A stretch of 64,000 bases of DNA from Pseudarthrobacter sulfonivorans (lineage in GTDB: Bacteria; Actinomycetota; Actinomycetes; Actinomycetales; Micrococcaceae): the NCBI RefSeq assembly GCF_014712225.1, contig NZ_JACXBW010000001.1, positions 248,001-312,000 on the forward strand, read 5' to 3'. Position 1 is the stretch's first letter. Every line of letters starts with the position of its first letter. Of this stretch, positions 34,443 to 41,410 are shown piece after piece. Made by a program: the position numbers and the translations under genes. Under the pieces are notes generated by a model that worked only from the letters and a program-made list of their open reading frames with translations, was not told the DNA's origin and searched no databases.

Positions 34443-36983
34443 TTGCGTTCCCGCGTCGCTGTCATCATTCGTACCAAGGACCGGGGGCGGCTCCTCGGCC
34501 GGGCTTTGGACAGTGTCCTTGCCCAGACGTTCAGCGACTGGCAAATCGTCCTCGTTAACGACGGCGGAAGCCCGGCACAGGTGGATGAGGCCCTGGAACC
34601 GCGGCTGGCACGGCTCGAAGACAGGCTGGTACGCCTGGACAACGAGACCAGTGTCGGCATGGAGGCCGCCTCCAACCTTGGTATCCGGGCCGTGGACTCT
34701 GAGTTCATCGCTGTCCACGACGATGACGATGAGTGGGACCCGGAGTTCCTGGCCACCACTGTCACTTACCTCGAAGCGCACCCGGGCGACGGCGGGGTGA
34801 GCGTCGAAACGGAGATTGTCTTCGAACGTCTGACCCCCGAGGGCCGGGAGGTTGAAGACCGGGTCACCTTTGAACCGGACCTGCGGGGCATTACGTTGGT
34901 GGATCTGCTCCACTACAACCGGTTCGTCCCCATCTCCTTCCTCTTCCGCCGCTCGGTGTTCGACGAACTGGGCGGGTTCGACGAAAACCTTCCGGTGGTG
35001 GGCGACTGGGAATTCCACCTCCGCTTCCTTGTGCACCACCACATCGGCCTTATCAAGGGCAGGCCCTTGGCCTTCTGGAACCAGCGCCGTTCCGCCCTCA
35101 GCAGCGAGGCGAACAGCTTCATCGCCCGCACCGAGGAGCACCAGCTCTATTCCCTGAAAATCCGGGACCGCCTGGTCCGCGAGCACGCCCAGGAATTCGG
35201 GCTCGGCCCCCTGCTGTATCAGCGTGAACTTCTCGCAGCCGAAACGGGGCGCCTTCATCACCGGATGGAGGCGATCGGCCACCAGCAGTCCGAAGGGACT
35301 GCGAAGCTTGCCCGGCTGATGGATGATGTCCACCAGCTGCAGCGCACTGTGTGGGCCACCTCCCAGCCGCTCCCCCTCCGGGCCTTCCGCTCGGCCAGGC
35401 GGCGCCTGCGGGAACGGCGCGAAGAGCGCCAGCGCTCCCTGGAGCTCCAAATGCCGCGGCAGCACGGCGTCGTACATTCCGCAGCGAGCCTCGGCAAGGA
35501 CCAAGGCGTTGCCATCTTCGGTGACGTCGGCCAGCACGAATACCATGTGGGCGATGAGGCGATGGCACACGCGGCCATCGCGGAGCTCCGGAAGCGCGGC
35601 TACGGGAACTTCGTGGTCCTGACGCACGATGTTGAGCAGGCATCGCAGCTGTATGGCCTGCCTGCTGCGAAACGGCCGGAGGTTCCAACGAACCCCTTCA
35701 CCAGGCACCAGCTCCTGCAGGAGATCAAGCATCTTCTCGACGGCGGGCCGGCCACGGAGCGTGCCGCGGACGTGGTCCGGACCTTCCAGGAAGCGTTCAA
35801 GGGCTGCGGCACCCTGCTGCTGGCCGGCGGCGGCAATCTCACATCGCAATACGGCGGCCTGCTCACTGAACGTCTGGCGGCCATCCGGGTGGCGCATTCG
35901 ATGGGCCTCAAAGTGGTGGTGTCAGGACAGACAGTGGGTCCGGTCCTCACAGGTCCGGACAGTGCAGAGGCAGCGGAAGCCCTGCGCCTGTGCGGTGCGG
36001 TGGGTGCCCGTGAACGGCACACGTACAACCTGCTGTCATCGCTGGATGTGGAGACGGTGCAGGTCCTGGACGACGCAGCCTTTTTCGCCCACGGGGTGGA
36101 ATTGGACGCTTCGGACAGGCCGACGGCCGGGTACATTGCCGCCACGTTCGCGCCGGGGTCGGGCGCCATGCCGAGCAACGACTACCACCGGCACATGGCA
36201 CGCCTGCTGGACCTCGCCTATGAGCAGCTGCAGCTTCCCATCCTGCTTCTCCCCCATGTATCAACGCTCGGAGCACAGGACGGGGACCAGGAGTGCCACG
36301 CCGCTATTGCACGACTCTCCAAAGCGCCGAACATCCGGGTGCTTGACCAGCGGCCCGCCGGGGAAACGGCAGCACTGACGGCCAACGCGGAACTCATCAT
36401 CTCCAGCCGCTACCATCCCGTGATTTTTGGGTTGTCCGCCGGCGTCCCCGTCCTGCCGGTCGCCGTGGACTACTACGGTGAAGTGCGGATCGGCGGAGCA
36501 CTGGAAAACTGGGGCCTGCGGCCGCTCCTGCGTTCACTGCGCCACCTCGCTGACGGCGGCGACACCAAGTGGGTCAACTCCGTCATTGGCCAACGGGCAG
36601 AGATAAGGAACCACCTTCAGCAGCAGGGGGAAAAGCTGGAGGCGTTCCACACCAGCTGGTGGGATTCCGTTGCCGCTGTCCTCGACGGCGCATCCACGCC
36701 GGTGACTCCCGCCCCGCTTCCCGTGGTGAACAGCAGCTTCTCGCTGATTCTGGAACAGGCCGAAAGCCAGGAGGCAGCCCGCCTGAACGCCAGCAACGAG
36801 ATGGCCATCGGCAACCTTGCCCAGCACAGGGACTGGCTCGAGGGTGAGCTTAGCCAGCGGACAGGACGGCCGGACCCCCTTAGCCAGGGACTTGCGGTGC
36901 TCTCGCAGGCCGGCCAAAAGCTGCTCAGGCGGAAGCCGTCCCTGGCAGCCGCCAAGCGCCTGGCGGCGCGTCTAACGCGGTAG
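34443..36983 (+). CDS. glycosyltransferase family 2 fused to polysaccharide pyruvyl transferase (CsaB-like)
   Basis: About 846 residues, two enzymes in one chain. Residues 4 to about 260 are a GT-A glycosyltransferase: VAVIIRTKDRGRLLGRALDS, QIVLVNDGG, and the metal site HDDDDEWD near residue 92, with VGDWEFHLRFL in the acceptor region. Residues about 350-700 are a PS_pyruv_trans domain: FGDVGQHEYHVGDEAMAHAA, LLLAGGGNLTSQYGG, SGQTVGPVL, and SSRYHPVIFGLSAGVPVLPV at about 653. Such enzymes put ketal pyruvate from PEP on wall sugars. TTG start at 34443 behind GAGGAG. It is the best candidate for modifying the polymer recognised by the SLH proteins in this window. Last gene before the island. Confidence 0.87.
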   Translation: MRSRVAVIIRTKDRGRLLGRALDSVLAQTFSDWQIVLVNDGGSPAQVDEALEPRLARLEDRLVRLDNETSVGMEAASNLGIRAVDSEFIAVHDDDDEWDPEFLATTVTYLEAHPGDGGVSVETEIVFERLTPEGREVEDRVTFEPDLRGITLVDLLHYNRFVPISFLFRRSVFDELGGFDENLPVVGDWEFHLRFLVHHHIGLIKGRPLAFWNQRRSALSSEANSFIARTEEHQLYSLKIRDRLVREHAQEFGLGPLLYQRELLAAETGRLHHRMEAIGHQQSEGTAKLARLMDDVHQLQRTVWATSQPLPLRAFRSARRRLRERREERQRSLELQMPRQHGVVHSAASLGKDQGVAIFGDVGQHEYHVGDEAMAHAAIAELRKRGYGNFVVLTHDVEQASQLYGLPAAKRPEVPTNPFTRHQLLQEIKHLLDGGPATERAADVVRTFQEAFKGCGTLLLAGGGNLTSQYGGLLTERLAAIRVAHSMGLKVVVSGQTVGPVLTGPDSAEAAEALRLCGAVGARERHTYNLLSSLDVETVQVLDDAAFFAHGVELDASDRPTAGYIAATFAPGSGAMPSNDYHRHMARLLDLAYEQLQLPILLLPHVSTLGAQDGDQECHAAIARLSKAPNIRVLDQRPAGETAALTANAELIISSRYHPVIFGLSAGVPVLPVAVDYYGEVRIGGALENWGLRPLLRSLRHLADGGDTKWVNSVIGQRAEIRNHLQQQGEKLEAFHTSWWDSVAAVLDGASTPVTPAPLPVVNSSFSLILEQAESQEAARLNASNEMAIGNLAQHRDWLEGELSQRTGRPDPLSQGLAVLSQAGQKLLRRKPSLAAAKRLAARLTR

Positions 36984-37010
36984 CCGTTCGGAGCAACTGG
37001 AGCCCCCGCC

Positions 37011-37060
37011 TGTGAATGTGGGCGCTAAATGGCGTTTTTTTGCGGCGCTAAATGTCGCCC
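37011..37060 (+). mobile_element. IS21-like terminus, left
   Basis: Starts TGTGAATG and contains two direct copies of GGCGCTAAATG (37021-37031 and 37044-37054) separated by a T-run. Terminal multiple repeats behind TGT are typical of IS21-family ends. The minus-strand sequence from 41216 aligns with it over 50 bp with roughly four in five bases equal. Confidence 0.65.
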
Positions 37061-37084
37061 TGGTAGTCCGCAAGGGCCCTGTGG

Positions 37085-37214
37085 ACGGCCGTCGCAGCTC
37101 TATAGGCGCAAAGACAAGGTGTTCAGTGCCTAAAAGGAGACTTCCTTCCCAGGAAAACGGGCCTACTGTCCTCGCTGCAGGCCAGCTTGCCACAATGACT
37201 TCGTCTTCAAGCAT
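37085..37214 (-). pseudogene. 5' remnant of an unknown gene cut at the island edge
   Basis: From ATG 37214 the minus frame reads MLEDEVIVASWPAARTVGPF and SWEGSLLLGTEHLVFAPIEL, which looks like the first strands of a PH/GRAM-like fold, then loses protein-like character as it runs into the IS21-like end at 37060. I infer a gene truncated by the terminus. Weakly supported. Confidence 0.3.
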
Positions 37215-37505
37215 GGTCCTTGTGCCTTCCTCCCCAGTCATAGCCGAGTCTCGCCTGGGATCTTCGCCTGGACAGCATCGGGTCCTGTATCAGTTCACCC
37301 CTCCGTCGTTACTGCGGCGTTATTGCCTCCCCCTCGTGGCCGCACCCGGGCAAGGGGCTGCTGGCTGGGTCCCGCTAGATTGACCGGACACCCGCGGCCA
37401 ACCAAAGGGCGTTGGTGATGGCCAAAATACCTATCGAATGGACCTAGCACTGGCCCAGGCACTCCAAGCAACGCAGTCTGGTGGCCGGAGGCAGACGGCG
37501 GCTTC

Positions 37506-37550
37506 CTCAATTCGCAGTGTTCTGGAAACCCTTCGTTATTGAGAGTTCAG
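37506..37550 (+). repeat. conserved island element, copy A
   Basis: CTCAATTC, then TTCTGGAAACCCTTCGTTAT and TGAGAGTTCAG. Aligns with copies at 41274-41316 and 45317-45359, all in the same orientation. The ends CTCAAT / ATTGAG form an inverted repeat. The rest of the gap 37060-37820 shows no gene that I can support. Confidence 0.6.
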
Positions 37551-37820
37551 AAATAGTCCGCCTTCTCCGCTCATGCAGATGACTTCAAACGCTCCGGGCA
37601 ACCAGCCGCAGTGCAACCCGGCTGAGTCGGTTGACGTGAAAATTCCGCGGCGGGCGAGACCCGTCGCACCTCTAGCCGCGCATGGAACCCTGGGTCTAGA
37701 CTCAGGATCCACGGGACAGGGACGTCATAGGTGCGCTGATGCATGTCAGGTGTCTATGGGGAATTCCAAGTGTTCCACTGTGGCCGCCCTCTTTCAGGCG
37801 AATGACGAAGGGACTGTGCG

Positions 37821-38534
37821 ATGCCGTACAACGACACTCCACGACTGGGCGGCGACATGGGAGAGTTCAGCGACGAGCTGAACATCCGTGAGCGGAGGAC
37901 CTTCCCCGACGTCTCGGGCGACGATCGTTTGTATCGCCGACTCACAGACATCGTCGCTGTCATGACCGCGAGCGGTTCCAGCGCCGATGAGACCTACCAC
38001 GAGGCGTTGCGAGGGCAGCGGGACGACGAGGAATTCGTCATTCTCGTCTTCAAGACCCTGGACGCGTTGAACGAGTCCGCGTACATCGAGCGCTGGGCGC
38101 TCGTGCAGCTCGCGATCGACCTGGAGCATCCCGTCGCTGGCGACTACCTTGCTGAGTTGGTGCGTCGGCCTATCCCGGAGGAGCAGTCCGAAGACCCCGG
38201 ACACGGGCTGAGCACCGTGACCGAAGAGGTCATACTGCGAACCACCGCGATCGAGGGGCTCGCGAGGCTGCTGCGACGCGACGTCGATACGACCGAGACC
38301 CTGCTTGAGACGATCGCCTCGTCCGACTACGTTGCAATGCGCCGCGCCGCGTGGTTCGCGATCGCGGATAGCGGCCGCGATGACGCCGTCCAGCGCGCGC
38401 GGTCGATTCTCCAGGAGCGCGGCGATGGCTGGATCGCCGAGCTGCGCCGGATCCCGGTCGAGGAGGCCGAGCAGCACGATCCCAAACTCATCGACCCGCC
38501 GCGCGGCCGCACGCCTGCCCCGTATGGCGAGTGA
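37821..38534 (+). CDS. HEAT-like repeat protein, partner of the metallopeptidase
   Basis: A 237-residue all-helical protein. Repeating helix pairs (YIERWALVQLAIDLEHPVAG, ILRTTAIEGLARLLRRD, YVAMRRAAWFAIADSGRDDA) have the Arg/Ala-rich spacing of HEAT/PBS-lyase repeats, which bind proteins. No signal peptide. ATG at 37821 with AAGGG upstream. The next gene follows after 21 bp, so the two form one unit. In a toxin-like cassette the HEAT protein would be a natural inhibitor or scaffold; that is inference. Confidence 0.7.
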   Translation: MPYNDTPRLGGDMGEFSDELNIRERRTFPDVSGDDRLYRRLTDIVAVMTASGSSADETYHEALRGQRDDEEFVILVFKTLDALNESAYIERWALVQLAIDLEHPVAGDYLAELVRRPIPEEQSEDPGHGLSTVTEEVILRTTAIEGLARLLRRDVDTTETLLETIASSDYVAMRRAAWFAIADSGRDDAVQRARSILQERGDGWIAELRRIPVEEAEQHDPKLIDPPRGRTPAPYGE

Positions 38535-38555
38535 CCCAGGAAGAAGGAGATAATC

Positions 38556-39224
38556 ATGGCGATCTGCGACGCGACTGTTCCCGACAAGACGGCATCGGGC
38601 GATGCGTTCTATGGCTCATCGATCTGCAGCCAGGTATACGTCGACTACTTCTGGGCCACATACCGGTTCGAGGGCAACAAGAGCTTTTGGACAGGCGGGT
38701 TCGGGTGGGAGGACTGCTGTAACACCGACCTGCCCCTCGCCCGAGCGTTCAACGGCTGCTACGCCCTCACCTACTCCGCGAGCGACTACCTCAACGACGA
38801 CTATGCCGGCGCGTGTCTGAACTGGGCGCGGCGCTACGTCCGCGAGCACATCGACAACCTGCGCGCCAAGTGCTCGAACGGGTCGTACGTCGCGTACAAC
38901 TCTGGTGGAACGGTCGAGCTCTACTCGAGCTTCTTCTACCAGAAGCATGTACCCGGGCGCGCCGAAACGCTACTCCACGAGTCGCGGCACGACGCACTCT
39001 CGCACAACGCGAAGTTCCCCAAGGGCTCCACGTTCGGCGAGGGCAAGGACGGCGCGGACTCCACCTGGGCCTACAACGGAGCGTGGATGTACGGCGCGCT
39101 ATACCTGTGGTGGTACTACGCGCAGGGGGCTCGCACGACGAGCGCGCTGCGAGAGCTCGCGCGACAGAGAGCGAACGTCGTGATCGACGGCGCCTTCGCC
39201 ACGCACCCCGGCTACTCCGTCTGA
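38556..39224 (+). CDS. putative HExxH metallopeptidase
   Basis: A 222-residue protein with HESRH at residues 141-145 in LLHESRHDALSH, the zincin metal-binding helix. Further His/Asp or Glu ligands could come from GKDGADSTWAYNGAWMYGAL. The N-terminal half is Tyr/Trp/Cys-rich (VYVDYFWATYRFEGN, GWEDCCNTDLPLARAFNGC), with at least six cysteines. No signal peptide is visible. Excellent AAGGAGAT site 4 nt before the ATG. I do not recognise a named family. Likely a protease effector paired with the HEAT-like protein. Confidence 0.6.
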   Translation: MAICDATVPDKTASGDAFYGSSICSQVYVDYFWATYRFEGNKSFWTGGFGWEDCCNTDLPLARAFNGCYALTYSASDYLNDDYAGACLNWARRYVREHIDNLRAKCSNGSYVAYNSGGTVELYSSFFYQKHVPGRAETLLHESRHDALSHNAKFPKGSTFGEGKDGADSTWAYNGAWMYGALYLWWYYAQGARTTSALRELARQRANVVIDGAFATHPGYSV

Positions 39225-39643
39225 GAGGCGGTGGCACCTGACGGCGTCGGACCGTTGGCCAGCGGGAGAGTCAGTTCATATGAGGATCCTTCACCGCTAC
39301 ACATTTGCTGGCCCGGTGCTTCTCTTCGTCGAAAGTACGCCTGCCCGTGCGGAGCGCACCCGCTGGTACTGAGTCCCATGCTCTGCCCTGGTTGTGTCGA
39401 CGCTGCAGCTTCTTCACTTCCCTCAGTACAGCCGTAAGGCGCGGCCCGCGCCCCCGTCCTGTAGTTGCTGTGGGCAGGGGCGTGGGTCGTGGACATGTCC
39501 CGTCCGGTCGAGAGGACATCGACGGTGCGGGTGTCGGTGACTCACCCTCCGTGGCCATGCCGCACCGCACCCCGCGACCGCAGTCTGAGTGCGCCGGGGG
39601 TGCTGGCGTTTACACATCGCCGCTTGAGGAGCATCATGGACCA
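39225..39643. other. 420-bp gap, no gene seen
   Basis: No frame here has a ribosome-binding site and protein-like composition. The stretch is GC-rich with G-runs (39440-39500). It separates the metallopeptidase unit from two convergent genes. Confidence 0.5.
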
Positions 39644-39796
39644 ATGAACGACCGCCGTGTACCCGGGGCCCAGAAGGGCGAGCACGTCTGGGTCTGCCCG
39701 CGGGATAAGACCGTGAAGCTTCGAGAATCCCGAAGCCCAGAATGCCCGAAGCACAAAGGCGAGATGATGGTTCCCCTCAAGGGCTCTGCCCGTTAG
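39644..39796 (+). CDS. small zinc-binding-type protein, 50 residues
   Basis: MNDRRVPGAQKGEHVWVCPR continues DKTVKLRESRSPECPKHKGE: two CPxD/H knuckles (CPRD and CPKH) about 16 residues apart, a likely small metal site. A GAGGAG lies 12 nt before the ATG, a little far. Its end overlaps the 3' end of the convergent membrane-protein gene by 20 bp. Function unknown. Confidence 0.5.
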   Translation: MNDRRVPGAQKGEHVWVCPRDKTVKLRESRSPECPKHKGEMMVPLKGSAR

Positions 39797-41117
39797 GCGT
39801 CTTGCGTCGCAATTTCGCGAGCCAACTTCTACCTACCTGGGCAGGCGCCTCATGGCCAAACGATTGCGACTCCGCCTCGCGCACGAACTCCGCGATAGCA
39901 ACGAGGAGAGACCCGTAGTATCGCGCGCTTGCGACCGCGGCCCGGTAAAGACTCAATGCCGCCACGGAAGCGACGATCACCGATACAACAGTGTAGATCG
40001 CGTGCGTCGAGTTGAATCGGATGGCAGCAATGAGTCCGGACGATACTGCCACCAGAAACATGGAGCAGTATAGGTCTAGTCGTCCACGCTGCTCGTCGTG
40101 CGACGATTGCAATGATGGTGGCAGAAGGTGGAATGAGCGGTCTACGAGGTCCTGAACTGTCTCGTAGCCAGTATCATTCTCGAAGCGACGCAGCACATTG
40201 CCTAGCCGGGTTGGCATTATGTGCTTGGAGTGCGGAAAATCATCCAGCGCCTTCTCTACATTGACATGCCGCCTGCGCAAGTCGGATGGCGCGTAGCGCC
40301 ACCAGTCAGTCGAGTCGACAAGAGCAACCTGTGCGTCGTTCAGCGTTGATGGCGCTTCCCCTCCGAGCACCTGGGCGCCGAGCGCCTGGACCATGGCGTT
40401 CGTATAGTCGTCTTCCGCCGCAATGCGAAACTTCGCTCTCTTCCAGGCTCGCTTGGTCAGCCGTCTCTGACGTTTAACGAGTCGCTTCCTGACGTTCCGC
40501 CAATGTTTCGCCCGCGCTTGCGCAACCCGTTCAACTGGTCTCCATACGCCCCAGTAGCCCTCGAGTAGTCTGATCGACTCGAATGTGAACGCCTGAGTAA
40601 CCATCGTCACAACGACCACGGTCATTACCAGCAGCACAGCCCCGCCGATGCTGATGTTTGCCATCTGTTCCAACGCCGATGAGATCACTGCGCCCGGGTC
40701 AAGTCGGACTGGCTCCCCTTCGCTCGCCAGGGTGTCGCGGCCTCCCAGGACATCACCCACCCGCATTATGAAGGTGACCAGCAGCGTGAGTGCCGCGGCC
40801 GGGAGCCAGGCGCTGAGCGCCAACTGCTCAAGGATGCGTGTGACGAGTTGCGATAACGAGTTCGACGCCGTGGACAGCGCCACAGACGCGGCATTCCCTG
40901 GCTGGCTGGCAGTCACAGTCCAATCCTCCCGCGCCGAGCCGCCGGAGCGGCGCATTGCATGAGGTACGGCGTGTGTCGTTGTAGCGCCGCCACCGCCCGG
41001 CTTGGCCTCAGCACGCTGGGCTGCGAGATCGACCGGCGGCTCACCCACATCGACGGCCCGGACCTCCGAGGAGGCCGTTATTGCGCCGCCATCGCCTCGA
41101 GGTGTCAAGCTGGTCAT
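39777..41117 (-). CDS. unknown four-helix membrane protein
   Basis: About 446 residues from ATG 41117 (an earlier ATG at 41198 lies inside the transposon end, with GGAG upstream, and is an interesting alternative). Two helices in the first half (LPAAALTLLVTFIMRVG and GGAVLLVMTVVVVTMVTQAF), a strongly basic cytoplasmic stretch (KHWRNVRKRLVKRQRRLTKR), a soluble middle, and two helices near the end (MFLVAVSSGLIAAIRF and YTVVSVIVASVAALSLY). I recognise no family. A membrane effector or anchored sensor of a defence cassette is conceivable but unsupported. Confidence 0.65.
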   Translation of the reverse strand: MTSLTPRGDGGAITASSEVRAVDVGEPPVDLAAQRAEAKPGGGGATTTHAVPHAMRRSGGSAREDWTVTASQPGNAASVALSTASNSLSQLVTRILEQLALSAWLPAAALTLLVTFIMRVGDVLGGRDTLASEGEPVRLDPGAVISSALEQMANISIGGAVLLVMTVVVVTMVTQAFTFESIRLLEGYWGVWRPVERVAQARAKHWRNVRKRLVKRQRRLTKRAWKRAKFRIAAEDDYTNAMVQALGAQVLGGEAPSTLNDAQVALVDSTDWWRYAPSDLRRRHVNVEKALDDFPHSKHIMPTRLGNVLRRFENDTGYETVQDLVDRSFHLLPPSLQSSHDEQRGRLDLYCSMFLVAVSSGLIAAIRFNSTHAIYTVVSVIVASVAALSLYRAAVASARYYGSLLVAIAEFVREAESQSFGHEAPAQVGRSWLAKLRRKTPNGQSP

Positions 41118-41165
41118 GCCGCAGACAACGGGCGTCCGGTCAAGGATCCCCTTACGGGCTGCGCC

Positions 41166-41216
41166 TTGCGACAAATAGCGCCGTGAAAAAGCCGCCATTT
41201 AGCTCCGAGATTCACA
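41166..41216 (-). mobile_element. IS21-like terminus, internal right end
   Basis: Read on the minus strand from 41216: TGTGAATCTCGGAGCTAAAT, then GGCGGCTTTTTCACGGCGCT. Same double-repeat design as the left end at 37011 and facing it, so 37011-41216 (4.2 kb) has the layout of a non-autonomous element carrying the HEAT, metallopeptidase, zinc and membrane-protein genes. Confidence 0.65.
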
Positions 41217-41273
41217 CGACGGTCTACGCGGAAAGGCACCCCTTCGGAGCCGCTCGCCGCGAACACGGCGATT

Positions 41274-41316
41274 CTCGAATCAACCTGTTCTTGAAATCCT
41301 TCGTTCTCGAGACCAG
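41274..41316 (+). repeat. conserved island element, copy B
   Basis: CTCGAAT, then GTTCTTGAAATCCTTCGTTC and TCGAGACCAG. Lies 58 bp outside the internal transposon end. Terminal CTCGA / TCGAG are inverted. Confidence 0.6.
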
Positions 41317-41410
41317 GCGGCAGCTCCCAGCCCGCCGTTGAGAAACCTCCCCAGGCGTGACCGGTTAGGGGACGGCCCATCTCAACCTATATTCAGAGGG
41401 AGCCGGGCAG

